Origin: AV40 sp038230255
Lineage (GTDB): Bacteria > Verrucomicrobiota > Verrucomicrobiia > Chthoniobacterales > UBA10450
NCBI GenBank assembly: GCA_038230255.1
Contig: JBBRNP010000011.1
Coordinates: forward strand, 1 to 34,833
DNA: 34,833 nucleotides
Direction: 5' to 3'
Positions 8,648-16,683 of the stretch are shown here, piece after piece; the first letter of the stretch is position 1; the number at the start of each line of letters is the position of its first letter. A program made the position numbers and the translations under genes. Below the pieces are notes generated by a model. It was not told the DNA's origin. It searched no databases and saw only the letters and a list, made by a program, of their open reading frames with translations.

Positions 8648-9329
8648 GTCTACAAACAACAAAGAGACGTCGCTAAAAGCGATCTTTTTCGATGCAGCCG
8701 GGACCCTCCTTCATCTGCCGCGCGGAGTCGGATACCACTACGCGCTCGTTGGGGAGGAAATCGGATTGAAACTCGATTCCCGGCAACTGGATCGCGCATT
8801 CAACACCGCGTGGAATGCAATGCCGCGGCGGCAGCCAATCGATGGGCCGCGCGAAGACGATGACAAAGATTGGTGGCGGAAACTTGTCGATCTTGTGCTC
8901 AACGAAACGGCACCGTCGTTGAAGGAGCTCGATCGGGACAATTTTTTTGAGATCGCTTACGAACACTTCGCCGAGGCCGGAGTATGGGAGCTGTATCCGG
9001 AAGTTCTCGAGGTCCTGGAAAGGTTATCGCCGCGATTTCAACTCTCGGTCATTTCAAATTTCGACGGACGGCTGCGCATGATTCTCGAGCAACTCGGCAT
9101 CTCAAAGTTTTTTAAATGCGTCTTTCTTTCGAGCGAGCTCGGCGCGGACAAACCGGATCCGGAAATTTTTCGACGCGCATTGAACTTGATTCCTCTTAAT
9201 CCAAACGACGTTTTGCACGTGGGCGATGATCCGGAACGCGACTGGCAGGCAGCTGCCGCCGCGGGATTGTCCATCTTTCCGTTGGATCGAAAGAAAAACT
9301 CGCTCCGCGAATTGCTCTCAATCTTGTAA
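8646..9329 (+). CDS. HAD-superfamily hydrolase (HAD-IA, HDHD3-like)
   Basis: 227-aa phosphatase-type hydrolase. Motif I is AIFFDAAGTL (about 12-21): the nucleophilic Asp is present but the general acid Asp two residues later is replaced by Ala, a variant seen in some HDHD3-like members. Motif II is LSVISNFDGRL, motif III the Lys of LGADKPDPEIF, motif IV the VGDDPERDWQAAAAAG acids. The cap inserted after motif I is the C1 helical type. Substrate unknown; catalysis may be weak or altered. The start at 8646 immediately precedes the motif I strand, so a later start is unlikely. The 3' end stops 1 nt before the convergent tRNA-Lys. Confidence 0.88.
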   Translation: MSTNNKETSLKAIFFDAAGTLLHLPRGVGYHYALVGEEIGLKLDSRQLDRAFNTAWNAMPRRQPIDGPREDDDKDWWRKLVDLVLNETAPSLKELDRDNFFEIAYEHFAEAGVWELYPEVLEVLERLSPRFQLSVISNFDGRLRMILEQLGISKFFKCVFLSSELGADKPDPEIFRRALNLIPLNPNDVLHVGDDPERDWQAAAAAGLSIFPLDRKKNSLRELLSIL

Positions 9330-9330
9330 A

Positions 9331-9403
9331 TGGGCCGGCCGGGACTCGAACCCGGAACCAACGCCTTAAAAGGGCGCTGCTCTACCGATTGAGCTACCGG
9401 CCC
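9331..9403 (-). tRNA. tRNA-Lys (UUU)
   Basis: Read on the minus strand: acceptor GGGCCGG / CCGGCCC with discriminator A, D arm GCTC/GAGC, anticodon stem GCGCC/GGCGT around loop CTTTTAA (anticodon TTT), and T arm CCGGG-TTCGAGT-CCCGG. The length is 73 nt. The 3' CCA is not encoded (TTT follows), so it must be added post-transcriptionally. Confidence 0.96.
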
Positions 9404-9451
9404 GCGAGCAGAGAAAGTTTGTACTCCAGCTCGCAGGGCGCTGCAAGAATT

Positions 9452-9475
9452 GTAGGGTGGGCGTTTCGCCTCCCA
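9452..9475. repeat. Imperfect GTAG hairpin
   Basis: GTAG followed by an imperfect hairpin centred on GGCG-TTT-CGCC, located between tRNA-Lys and the end of the DUF488 gene. It resembles the GTAG-bounded elements elsewhere in the window, but the lower stem has a mismatch. Confidence 0.4.
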
Positions 9476-9496
9476 TTTTCATTTCTTAGATCGCGA

Positions 9497-10072
9497 CTAC
9501 AAGAGCGAGCCGTAACTCAGCTGGCCATTCACAATTCTCGCGGCTGACGTGAAGGGGTGCGGCTCGACTTTCACACGGTCGAAAATGTGCAGCACTTCAA
9601 CACCGCGCGCTTTCAGGTAATCCGAGATGAGCGAGCGATGGCAACGCCACCAGACTGCCTCCGCGCACATGATCGCGGCCGGACCTGATTGATCCGCAAA
9701 ATCGACAAGTCGCTCGATGCCTTTGCGAAAATCGTCCGTCTCCATGTAATCGGCGTAACCGCGGAAGGCTTCATTGCGCCAGGCGGTGTTGTGCGAATCC
9801 GGCTTGGCTTTGCGCCGCCCGCCAAGCTCCGGAAAATGTTCGTAACGAATGCCGGCTTCGTTTAACGAATTGGCCAGCGCCTCGCGACCGAACTGCGGAT
9901 AACGTTTCGACCCGGGATACATCCGCACATCGGCGACGACTTTGATCCCGTTCTCCTGCAACAACGAAAGGAAGATGTCGATCTTGCGCGTTGAATGGCC
10001 AATGGTCCAAATGCGGGGAATTAGTTTGGGTTCTTTTGATTTCACGAAGTTCCCAGATAGGTTCAGGCCCAA
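9497..10072 (-). CDS. DUF488 family protein
   Basis: 191-aa cytoplasmic protein of the DUF488 family, of unknown biochemical function. Diagnostic segments are IWTIGHSTR (21-29), ADVRMYPGSKRYPQF (47-61), the FPELGGRR loop and the cysteine/histidine motif CAEAVWWRCHR (136-146), probably a nucleic-acid or metal-linked site. Length fits the family. The first ~19 residues (MGLNLSGNFVKSKEPKLIP) have no family similarity; no better ATG exists before WTIGHST, so either the ATG at 10072 or a nearby alternative codon is used. The start lies back to back with the peroxiredoxin gene, 13 bp away, so promoters overlap. Confidence 0.85.
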   Translation of the reverse strand: MGLNLSGNFVKSKEPKLIPRIWTIGHSTRKIDIFLSLLQENGIKVVADVRMYPGSKRYPQFGREALANSLNEAGIRYEHFPELGGRRKAKPDSHNTAWRNEAFRGYADYMETDDFRKGIERLVDFADQSGPAAIMCAEAVWWRCHRSLISDYLKARGVEVLHIFDRVKVEPHPFTSAARIVNGQLSYGSLL

Positions 10073-10085
10073 TCAAAAAACGAAA

Positions 10086-10619
10086 ATGAAAAAATCACTC
10101 TTATCAGCGATCGTCGGCTTCGCTACATTAGCGCTTATGCAAGGCGCAGACACCCCGACTCAACCCGCGGCCGGAACAGCCGCGCCCGAATTTAGCCTGG
10201 CGACGAGTGACGGTTCGCAGGTCAATCTGAAGGATTTCAAGGGCAAATGGGTCGTCCTCTATTTTTATCCGAAAGACATGACGAGTGGTTGCACGATCGA
10301 AGCGAAAAATTTTCAGCGCGATTTAACCCAATACGACAAGACCGGCGCGGTCATTCTGGGCGTGAGCGTGGACAGCCCGGATTCGCACAAACAGTTTTGC
10401 ACGAAAGAAGGTCTTACCTTCAAATTACTGGCCGATCCGGGCGGAAAAGTTTCGGCGCAATACGGATCGACCATGGATTACAAAGGCACGACGATGGCGG
10501 CGCGAAATACGTTCCTGATTAATCCGGAAGGAAAGATCGCCAAGGTTTATATGGGCGTGAAACCGGCCGAGCACAGCGAGCAAATTTTGAAGGATTTGGC
10601 TGAACTGAAGAAAAGCTGA
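10086..10619 (+). CDS. bcp: Exported peroxiredoxin, Bcp/PrxQ type
   Basis: 177 aa. A signal peptide (MKKSLLSAIVGFATLALMQG, cleavage about residue 20-22) precedes a thioredoxin-fold AhpC-TSA domain. The peroxidatic site is YFYPKDMTSGCT (59-70) with Cys69 and Thr66, and the later Arg in MAARNTFLI completes the active site. The resolving Cys found five residues downstream in many Bcp proteins is Lys74 here; the other cysteine is C105 (HKQFCTKEG), so it works as a 1-Cys or atypical enzyme. It should reduce peroxides in the periplasm, with an unidentified reductant. The start at 10086 gives the clean signal peptide. A short gene with DUF1059 follows 7 nt later. Confidence 0.9.
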   Translation: MKKSLLSAIVGFATLALMQGADTPTQPAAGTAAPEFSLATSDGSQVNLKDFKGKWVVLYFYPKDMTSGCTIEAKNFQRDLTQYDKTGAVILGVSVDSPDSHKQFCTKEGLTFKLLADPGGKVSAQYGSTMDYKGTTMAARNTFLINPEGKIAKVYMGVKPAEHSEQILKDLAELKKS

Positions 10620-10626
10620 GGAGATT

Positions 10627-10815
10627 ATGGCCCAACGAAAATCCATTGATTGCCGGGATTATCCAAGCGAAAAGGGCTGCACCCTGAAAATTTCGGGAAC
10701 CGAGCAGGAAGTGCTCGACGCCGCCACCCAACACGCGATCTCAGCGCACGGTCACAAGGATCCCAAAGAGTTGCGCGAGCAGCTCAAGTTGATGCTCAAA
10801 GACTCGAACGATTGA
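10627..10815 (+). CDS. DUF1059 small protein
   Basis: 62-aa protein of the DUF1059 family: IDCRDYPSEKGCTLKISGTE near the N-terminus and AATQHAISAHGHKDPKELREQL towards the end are the conserved blocks. Two cysteines (C9, C18) and the HxxxxHGH cluster suggest metal or redox sensitivity, but the function is unknown. A GAGGA ribosome-binding sequence 5 nt before the ATG and a 7-nt gap from the peroxiredoxin stop indicate co-transcription with it. The stop meets the end of the convergent ABC permease gene. Confidence 0.88.
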   Translation: MAQRKSIDCRDYPSEKGCTLKISGTEQEVLDAATQHAISAHGHKDPKELREQLKLMLKDSND

Positions 10816-11940
10816 TTAGCCGATCGTTTTGCGGAAGAGGAGCGCGCAGAAGGTGAAGAGCACGATCGACATGACGATCAGGATGAGAAGGTGCGGCCAG
10901 TATTCGAAGAAATGCGCGCCGCGGAGAATGATGGCGCGCGCGAGTGAGATGAAATAAGTCGCCGGCAACACCGCGCCAAGCGCTTTAAAAATCCAGGGCA
11001 TGGTTTCCCGCGGAAAAACAAAGCCGGAAAAGAAAACGCTCGGCAACATGAAGACCATCGACATTTGCAGCGCTTGCATCTGATTTTCGGCCTTGGTCGC
11101 CACCAGTAATCCGAGGCTGAGCAGCGCGAACACATAAACGAGGGTGGCAAACATCATGGCCAGAACATTGCCGGCGATCGGGACGCCGAAGAGGAAACGC
11201 ATGATCAAAAATAGAATCGTCGCCATCGTCATCCCGATGCAGAGGTAGGGCACAAGTTTGCCGAGCATGAGCCCCCAGCGGCTCAACGGACTGACGAGCA
11301 ACGTTTCGAGTGTGCCTTTCTCGCGTTCGCGCACCACTGCCATTGCAGTGGCAAACGTAGTGCCGATTTGCAAAACGATGCCGATCACGCCCGGAATGTA
11401 AAAATTCGGGCTTTTCATCGCCGGGTTGTAAAGCATTTGCGGCCGGATATCGATCGGCACGGCGTGGCGGCCAGTGGCGCGCAAAAGCGATTCGATCGAT
11501 TGAGTGAGCCCAACTGAAAGCGCGGTGTTGAGCGCCTGCAATGCAGTGGTCGAATTCGAACCGTTGACCAGCAATTGCGCCTGTGCGGGATGACCGGCGC
11601 GGATGTTCTGGGTGAATTTCGGAGGAATTTGCAAACCCGCATAGGCACGACCACTGCGAATCTGGCTCGACATCTCTTCGATACTTTGCACTTCGCCGAC
11701 AACGCGAAATGTTTCCGTGTTCACGAATCGATCGATAAATTGCCGGCTCTCGACCGTGCGATCTTCATTAAGAACGACGAGCGCCATGTGCTTCACGTCA
11801 GTGTCGAGCGCGTAGCCGAACGCAATCATTTCCACCAACGGCGGGAAAAACATGAAGAACAACGTCATCGGATCGCGCCAAACGATGATGAATTCCTTGA
11901 ACAAAATTGCGCCGAGTCCGCGAAAAGGTCTTCGCTTCAC
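10816..11940 (-). CDS. ABC-2 type transporter permease
   Basis: 374-aa inner-membrane permease of the ABC-2/YhhJ-YbhR type. A first membrane helix (TLFFMFFPPLVEMIAFGYAL) is followed by a ~130-residue periplasmic domain, then five helices from GVIGIVLQIGTTFATAMAVV onward. The cytoplasmic coupling segment VVREREKGTLETLLVSPL and the FVFPRETMPWIFKALGAVLPATYFI stretch are typical of this family. Its start overlaps the stop of the ATPase gene by 4 nt, so the two are translated together and the order is HlyD-like protein, ATPase, permease. Related YbhFSR systems have two permeases; only one is encoded here, so it probably homodimerises. The substrate is unknown, possibly a drug or lipid. Confidence 0.9.
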   Translation of the reverse strand: MKRRPFRGLGAILFKEFIIVWRDPMTLFFMFFPPLVEMIAFGYALDTDVKHMALVVLNEDRTVESRQFIDRFVNTETFRVVGEVQSIEEMSSQIRSGRAYAGLQIPPKFTQNIRAGHPAQAQLLVNGSNSTTALQALNTALSVGLTQSIESLLRATGRHAVPIDIRPQMLYNPAMKSPNFYIPGVIGIVLQIGTTFATAMAVVREREKGTLETLLVSPLSRWGLMLGKLVPYLCIGMTMATILFLIMRFLFGVPIAGNVLAMMFATLVYVFALLSLGLLVATKAENQMQALQMSMVFMLPSVFFSGFVFPRETMPWIFKALGAVLPATYFISLARAIILRGAHFFEYWPHLLILIVMSIVLFTFCALLFRKTIG

Positions 11941-12899
11941 GCGGCCTTCTCCTTTTGTTCCTCGGCCGCGTACTTCGCGCTCAGAGTGACGAAAACATCT
12001 TCGAGCGACGGACCGATTTCGTGAATTTCGGTGTGACTGACTCCAACGCTGCGTAATTTTTCATCGATCTCGTCGCGCCGTACATTTTCATCGACCAGAA
12101 GGTGCATCGATTGACCGAACACAGTCGCGCTGCGGACACCTTGCATTTGGCGCATCGCCTGGAGCGCGGTGGTGACATGGTCGCAGGTGACGTCGAGTCG
12201 CCGCGTTCCGGGCGGATTGACCTCGGGCATACGCTTCAATTCATCCGGCTCGCCGCAAACGATCAGCTTCGACATGTAAATGTAACCGACGTGATCGCAG
12301 CGCTCGGCTTCGTCCATGTAATGCGTGGTCACGAACAGCGTCATGCCGTTGGCGGTGAATTCGAAAAGCAAATCCCACAGTTCCCGGCGCGCGACCGGAT
12401 CGATGCCGGCGGTCGGTTCGTCCAGAAACAAAACGGTCGGCTTGTGCATCAGCGAGCACGCCATGGCGAGTCGCTGTCGCCAGCCGCCGGAAAGCAATGC
12501 CGCGCGTCGATTCATGTACGGCTCCAAATGCGTGATCGCGATCAATTCATCCCGGCGTTTGATCAAATCGCGCCCGTGCAACCCATAAAGCTTTCCCGAG
12601 AAGATCAGGTTTTCATCGACCGTCAGCTCGTCGTAGAGCGAAAATTTCTGCGACATGTAACCGATAATGTCTTTGATCGATTCGGTATCGCGCGTGACGT
12701 CGTGACCATCGATCCGCGCGGTTCCCTCACTTGGGTCGAGAATTCCGCAAAGCATTCGAATCACGGTCGATTTCCCGGAACCGTTCGGGCCCAGAAATCC
12801 AAAGATCGATCCTTGGCCGACCTTGAATGAAACATGATCGACGGCAGTGAAGGTGCCGAAGCGTTTGGTCAAACCTTCGCACTCGATCATCGCTTCCAT
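11937..12899 (-). CDS. ABC transporter ATP-binding protein
   Basis: 320-aa ATPase energising the adjacent permease. Walker A is GPNGSGKST (about 38-46), the Q-loop region YMSQKFSLYDELTV, the signature LSGGWRQRLAMACSL (the canonical LSGGQ has W in place of Q), Walker B VLFLDEPTAGID and the switch His in TTHYMDEAERCD. After the ATPase core comes a DUF4162-like C-terminal extension. It has a single ATPase domain, unlike the double-domain YbhF. The start at 12899 precedes MIECEGLTKRFG; a later ATG three codons on is equally possible. Confidence 0.94.
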   Translation of the reverse strand: MEAMIECEGLTKRFGTFTAVDHVSFKVGQGSIFGFLGPNGSGKSTVIRMLCGILDPSEGTARIDGHDVTRDTESIKDIIGYMSQKFSLYDELTVDENLIFSGKLYGLHGRDLIKRRDELIAITHLEPYMNRRAALLSGGWRQRLAMACSLMHKPTVLFLDEPTAGIDPVARRELWDLLFEFTANGMTLFVTTHYMDEAERCDHVGYIYMSKLIVCGEPDELKRMPEVNPPGTRRLDVTCDHVTTALQAMRQMQGVRSATVFGQSMHLLVDENVRRDEIDEKLRSVGVSHTEIHEIGPSLEDVFVTLSAKYAAEEQKEKAA

Positions 12900-12901
12900 T
12901 T

Positions 12902-13012
12902 TGTCATTCCGAGCAGAGCGAGGAATCTCCCATTGGGTGGATAGTCACACTATCAACCCTCAGTGTGATCAACCTGTTTGTGTGAGATCCCTCACGTCCG
13001 TTCGGGATGACA
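12902..13012. repeat. 111-bp inverted-repeat element (MITE/REP-like)
   Basis: The left arm at 12902-12929 (TGTCATTCCGAGCAGAGCGA and onward) is complementary, with several mismatches, to the right arm at 12984-13012 (ending TTCGGGATGACA). A second inverted repeat, TCACAC/GTGTGA, lies in the centre. The arms match from memory a dispersed TGTCATTCCGAG...AGGAATCTC repeat seen in many bacterial genomes. It fills the gap between the HlyD-like and ATPase genes and could weaken transcription between them. Confidence 0.75.
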
Positions 13013-13028
13013 CACATGTTGAAACGCT

Positions 13029-13919
13029 TCATTTCACGTTTGGAAAATAAACATCCGCGGCCATGCCGGCGCGGAGGCGGTCGTCATTGTTCGGTAAACG
13101 AATTTTCACGCCAAACACCTGTCGTATCCGGTCTTCGACCGTCTGCACATTGCGAGGCGTGAACTCGGCCTGACGATTAACCTGCTCGACGACGCCCGGA
13201 AAATCTTTGCCCGGAAACGAATCGACCTGCAGGCGAACTTGGTCTCCGATCTTAACCAAGCCGAGCCAGGGTTCGGGCACGTAAACGCGGACCCAGAGAT
13301 GCTTGGGCAAAAGCAGCGTGGCGACTTCCTGGCTAAATGGCGGCACCAGAATGTCGCCAACTTTCACGTTGAGCACTTCAAGGATCGATTCCTCAGGCGC
13401 CTTGACCTGCATCTCGGCAAGCTGGGCGTCGATATCAGCGAGTTGGGCCCGCGCCTGAATAACGCGGGTCTGCGCGCCCGCAACTACCTTCTCTTGCGAC
13501 GTGGCCGAACTGAGAGCCTTCTGCGCGTCCGTTGGAGAAACTACTTTGCGCTTAAGCAGTTCCTGTTGGCGTTTCGCTTCGTCGCGCAGAAATTCCAACA
13601 AGGCCATTTGCGACTCGGAATCGTGAGTGGCGCCGTCGATTTGAGCGACGGCAAGATCTCGGCGCGCTATAAGTTCAGCCGCATCCAACTCGACTATTGG
13701 TTGCCCGGCTTGAAGTTTGTCGCCTTCCTGTGCGAAAATTTTGTGCACGCGTCCGCTCATGCGCGGACCGACGTGCACCTCGTCTACCTCAATCGTGCCG
13801 GAGACTGCGTTCTTCCGATTTCCGCACGACGAAAGAAAGATCGATATTCCAAGCGCGAGGAGTGCGCAAACCGCACTGCCGATATGATTTCGTGCGAACA
13901 ATGTCCTCGCTAGTCGCAT
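13029..13919 (-). CDS. HlyD-family periplasmic adaptor, predicted lipoprotein
   Basis: 296-aa membrane-fusion protein linking the inner-membrane ABC transporter to an outer-membrane channel. The N-terminus carries a hydrophobic signal ending in a lipobox, LSSC at 29-32, so it is probably lipid-anchored. Then come a lipoyl/biotinyl-like half (VHVGPRMSGRVHKIFAQEGDKL), a coiled-coil hairpin (about 85-165, rich in A, E, Q, L), the second lipoyl half (VLNVKVGDILVPP) and a beta-barrel ending FGVKIRLPNNDDRLRAGMAADVYF. I chose the ATG at 13919 because of the signal sequence; the frame opens further upstream to 14174, but that stretch overlaps the divergent DUF3052 gene. It is the first gene of the export operon; the outer-membrane partner is not in the window. 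Confidence 0.88.
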   Translation of the reverse strand: MRLARTLFARNHIGSAVCALLALGISIFLSSCGNRKNAVSGTIEVDEVHVGPRMSGRVHKIFAQEGDKLQAGQPIVELDAAELIARRDLAVAQIDGATHDSESQMALLEFLRDEAKRQQELLKRKVVSPTDAQKALSSATSQEKVVAGAQTRVIQARAQLADIDAQLAEMQVKAPEESILEVLNVKVGDILVPPFSQEVATLLLPKHLWVRVYVPEPWLGLVKIGDQVRLQVDSFPGKDFPGVVEQVNRQAEFTPRNVQTVEDRIRQVFGVKIRLPNNDDRLRAGMAADVYFPNVK

Positions 13920-13967
13920 TGCTCGCGCAATCTTGCAAACCGCCGAGCGGCCGGTAAAGCACTCATA

Positions 13968-14384
13968 ATGGCTGGTTACTCCGGAACGCCGTTGCCGCAG
14001 AAACTCGGAATCAAACCGGGCACAATCGTCGTCCTGATCGACGCCCCGGAGCATTACCGCAAGCTGTTGGGTCAAATTCCGAGCGGGGTGAATTTCGCCA
14101 CCCGCCCGGTCGGGAACACCAAGTTCGTTCATGTTTTCGCCAAAGAACGACGCGCCTTGGAAAAACATCTCCAATCGCTGCGCGGGAAAATCGCGGAGGA
14201 TGCGGCAATCTGGGTTTCCTGGCCAAAAAAATCGTCCGGCGTTCCGACCGACATCACCGAAGATGTGATTCGGTCTGTCGCGCTCCCGATCGGATTGGTC
14301 GACATCAAAGTTTGCGCGGTCGATGACATCTGGTCGGGATTGAAGTTGATGATTCGGCGAGAAAACCGAAAATCGAACAAATGA
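13968..14384 (+). CDS. DUF3052 family protein
   Basis: 138-aa small cytoplasmic protein. The opening GYSGTPLPQKLGIKPG block (3-18) and the IWVSWPKKSSGVPTDITEDVIR block (about 83-104) are the conserved parts of DUF3052; the family has no established function. Length and motif order are normal. It overlaps the following VOC gene by 4 nt (ATGA), so the two are translated together, and the DUF2127 gene continues the run. It is divergent from the HlyD-like gene with a 48-bp gap that must hold both promoters. Confidence 0.87.
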   Translation: MAGYSGTPLPQKLGIKPGTIVVLIDAPEHYRKLLGQIPSGVNFATRPVGNTKFVHVFAKERRALEKHLQSLRGKIAEDAAIWVSWPKKSSGVPTDITEDVIRSVALPIGLVDIKVCAVDDIWSGLKLMIRRENRKSNK

Positions 14385-14785
14385 GAGTGCGTATTTTCGA
14401 TCACATTGATTTGCGGGTGAAAGACCTTCAGCAAGCGATGAAGTTTTACGGCAATCTGCTGCCGGCGCTTGGTTTCACTTGTGACCGCTCGGATGAAACC
14501 TGGGGAACGTTTTATTCCGTGGGCGGAGACAAACCGTCCGAGTTTTTTGGATTTACCGAGGATCGACATCATCAGCCGAATGGAACGCGGATTTCATTTT
14601 GGGCGGACACACGCGAGGGAGTAGATCGAATTGCAAAACTTGTGCGCGACATCGGAGGAAAGAATTTGGAGGGTCCGGAGGTCTGCGCCGACTACAGCTC
14701 GGGATACTATGGATTCTTCTTTAAAGATCCCGACGGCAACAAGCTGGAAATCTGCTGCCGTGAGCAGCCAGTCGTTGCCAGTTGA
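14381..14785 (+). CDS. VOC-fold (glyoxalase/dioxygenase superfamily) protein
   Basis: 134 aa, one VOC domain of two beta-alpha-beta-beta-beta modules. IFDHIDLRVKDLQQAMKFY (5-23) opens the first module with a metal-binding His at position 8, and YGFFFKDPDGNKLEICC (about 111-127) closes the second with the usual D-P-D-G-N-x-x-E metal Glu. The central segment WADTREGVDRIAKLVRDIG is the second module helix. Such proteins may be lactoylglutathione lyases, resistance proteins or isomerases; the substrate cannot be told. Coupled to the DUF3052 gene by an ATGA overlap. Confidence 0.88.
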   Translation: MRVRIFDHIDLRVKDLQQAMKFYGNLLPALGFTCDRSDETWGTFYSVGGDKPSEFFGFTEDRHHQPNGTRISFWADTREGVDRIAKLVRDIGGKNLEGPEVCADYSSGYYGFFFKDPDGNKLEICCREQPVVAS

Positions 14786-14810
14786 TGAAGAATCAGCGAA
14801 GAGTTTGTTG

Positions 14811-15362
14811 ATGAGTGATCCAGCCCACGTCCCCGCCATTGTGCAAGGGCGTCGTGGCGTCCGTTATCTCAAACTCATCGCCATCTTCAAAATTTTCAAA
14901 GGCGTGCTGCTCTTTCTATTGGGCTTTTCGCTTCTCTTCCTGAACGGTCGGCCGGCTTGGCTCGATCAAATTTCGGATTGGGCGGACGATCAACTTCTGC
15001 TCGCCCATAGCAAATACGTCATTTTCCTGCTCAACAAATTACAAGAAGCGCTGGCCGGCGGCGCGCTGCGCGCCACTGGAATTCTGGCGCTCTTTTATTG
15101 CGCCGTACTTTTTACCGAAGGGATCGGCGTTTACATGCAAAAACGCTGGGCCGAATTTTTGATGATCTTCGCCACTGGCGCGTTGATCCCGCTGGAAATA
15201 AGGCACGTCTGGCACCGCGCGATTTTCCATCGACCAGTGCTCGCTCCGCTGATTCTACTTTTAGCCAACTGCTTCGTCGTCTGGTTCCTCTACATGGTGC
15301 TCAGACGCGACAAAGTCGAAAAGCACGCCGCGCCTAAACGCGAATTAATTGAAACGCGTTAA
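14811..15362 (+). CDS. DUF2127 family membrane protein
   Basis: 183-aa integral membrane protein with about four helices: LKLIAIFKIFKGVLLFLLGFSLLFL, ALRATGILALFYCAVLFTEGIGVYM, FLMIFATGALIPLEI and VLAPLILLLANCFVVWFLYMVL. The opening RYLKLIAIFKIFKGVLL and the QKRWAEFLMIFATGALIPLE segment are characteristic of DUF2127, a family of unknown role. I use the ATG at 14811 because the homologous region starts soon after; earlier starts fall within the VOC gene in another frame. It follows the VOC stop by 25 nt and probably belongs to the same transcript. A small hairpin (15364-15381) followed by a T-rich run separates it from convergent maf. Confidence 0.85.
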   Translation: MSDPAHVPAIVQGRRGVRYLKLIAIFKIFKGVLLFLLGFSLLFLNGRPAWLDQISDWADDQLLLAHSKYVIFLLNKLQEALAGGALRATGILALFYCAVLFTEGIGVYMQKRWAEFLMIFATGALIPLEIRHVWHRAIFHRPVLAPLILLLANCFVVWFLYMVLRRDKVEKHAAPKRELIETR

Positions 15363-15363
15363 G

Positions 15364-15381
15364 GTCCGAGCCACACCGGAC
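15364..15381. terminator. Weak possible terminator between convergent genes
   Basis: GTCCG (15364-15368) pairs with CGGAC (15377-15381), followed by TTATTTT. The stem is only 5 bp, so this is a weak candidate; its loop begins AGC like the micro-hairpins inside imuB. Confidence 0.3.
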
Positions 15382-15960
15382 TTATTTTGGCACGACGCCG
15401 AAGGCCGCGAGCGCGGCGATTGTTTTCTCCATTGGAAGTCCAACCACGTTGGTGAAAGAGCCGTCGATTTTTTCGATGATCTCACTGCCAAAACCTTGGG
15501 CGGCGTAGGCACCCGCTTTGTCGAGCGGATTCACACGCGCCAGGTAATTGTCGATTTCGCCGCGACTGAGCCGGCGAAAACAAACGCGCGAGACGTCGTG
15601 GAAGCTGGTTGATTTGGCTTCCGCCAGGCAGCAGATGACCACAGACGTACAAACTTCGTGTGCGCGCCCGTTCAATCGCTCCAGCATCGCCACGGCTTCG
15701 TTATTGTCTTTTGGCTTTCCGAGAATGTGATCGTCAATGCTCACGAGAGTGTCGGCCGCAAGCACCACGTCCCTTGGCCGAAGGCGCGCGGTTGCCATCG
15801 CCTTGCGCATCGCATTGAGCGCGGTCAGCTCGCGCAAGGTAAGATCGATATCGAACCTCTCGGCGGCCGTGGGCGCGACTATTTCGAAGTCGAACCCTGC
15901 TTCCTCAAGCAATTCGCGGCGTCTCGGCGAGTTGGAAGCAAGCAATAGCGTCGGGCGCAC
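15382..15960 (-). CDS. maf: Maf-like nucleoside triphosphate pyrophosphatase
   Basis: 192-aa house-cleaning enzyme hydrolysing non-canonical or regulatory dNTP/UTP/TTP to the monophosphate and PPi. It shows LLLASNSPRRRELLEEAG (5-22, the nucleotide-binding loop), VLAADTLVSIDDHILGKP, and the C-terminal block LDKAGAYAAQGFG plus IDGSFTNVVGLP. YhdE-type Maf proteins have the same KAGAYAIQG pattern. Length is typical. It lies 18 nt before the next gene in its direction of origin (15979), so it probably shares a transcript with it. Confidence 0.95.
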   Translation of the reverse strand: MRPTLLLASNSPRRRELLEEAGFDFEIVAPTAAERFDIDLTLRELTALNAMRKAMATARLRPRDVVLAADTLVSIDDHILGKPKDNNEAVAMLERLNGRAHEVCTSVVICCLAEAKSTSFHDVSRVCFRRLSRGEIDNYLARVNPLDKAGAYAAQGFGSEIIEKIDGSFTNVVGLPMEKTIAALAAFGVVPK

Positions 15961-15978
15961 ACGCCGAATGCGACGCGC

Positions 15979-16683
15979 TTACGGCGTCGCTGAAGGAGAA
16001 GCCGCCGGGGTTTCGACGGGCGGCGGCGCGGCTTCAAGCGGCGTCTTCATTTCTTGAAAATCCTTTGGAATGTCAAAGTCGGTCGCGTTGATCGAGTCTT
16101 TCTTTATCGACATAATCGTAGTGACCACTTGTTGATTTCCAAGAGAGATCACCGTCTTGAGCGGCAATCCGGCGAAATCGGTGTAGTCGGGCATGCCCAT
16201 GTTGCTCGGTTTCCAGGCCCCGGAGACGGGCGCCTGCATTTGTTTCAGGATCCCGGCCGCGTCTGGATATTTGGCCGCGACCCAGAACGACGCTTTGTAT
16301 TGGGGCGTTTCAAAAACGAACTCTTCGGTTTCGTAACCGTTCCTTGTTTCCTTCTTACCGGTCGAAGTAAGTTTCGGAGTGGCGGGCTTTTTACTTTCGT
16401 CAAATTTATTGATGGTCTCGGCCGCAGCTTTCATTTGTTCGGCTGAAATCCGAATGAAACTTTTCTTGTCGTTCATCAAATCGATCATTTCACCGCTTTT
16501 GCCGTCGATAATCCGCGTTGGTTGAGAAGGCGCATCGATCCGTTCCTTGTTTCCTTTAATTTTCACGGTGACCTCGCCGTTCGGGCCCACGCCTTCCACC
16601 CGTTGCACAATCGTGAGATCGGCCCGCGCGGAAACTAGCAAGCCAAGGGTGACTATTGAATAAAGAGCGGCCAAGTTCCTCAT
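15979..16683 (-). CDS. Predicted periplasmic protein (DUF4412-like)
   Basis: 234 aa with a cleavable signal peptide (MRNLAALYSIVTLGLLVSARA). The mature part begins DLTIVQRVEGVGPNGEVTVKI and continues with a KGNKERID strand, RIIDGKSGEMIDLMNDKKSFIRI and a later ISLGNQQVVTTIMSIKKDSIN and DFDIPKDFQEMK, a pattern like the DUF4412 beta-rich proteins that measure or bind lipophilic ligands. This is a structural guess; the function is unknown. The tail is low-complexity proline/alanine (about 216-234). It lies upstream of maf on the same strand. Confidence 0.75.
   Translation of the reverse strand: MRNLAALYSIVTLGLLVSARADLTIVQRVEGVGPNGEVTVKIKGNKERIDAPSQPTRIIDGKSGEMIDLMNDKKSFIRISAEQMKAAAETINKFDESKKPATPKLTSTGKKETRNGYETEEFVFETPQYKASFWVAAKYPDAAGILKQMQAPVSGAWKPSNMGMPDYTDFAGLPLKTVISLGNQQVVTTIMSIKKDSINATDFDIPKDFQEMKTPLEAAPPPVETPAASPSATP

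Noticed and set aside
12102..12830. Open frame of 242 codons on the + strand
   Set aside because: It is opposite the ABC ATPase, whose motifs are complete; the + frame shows no domain.
13239..13913. Open frame of 224 codons on the + strand
   Set aside because: It is opposite the HlyD-like adaptor, which has a lipobox and the full domain order.
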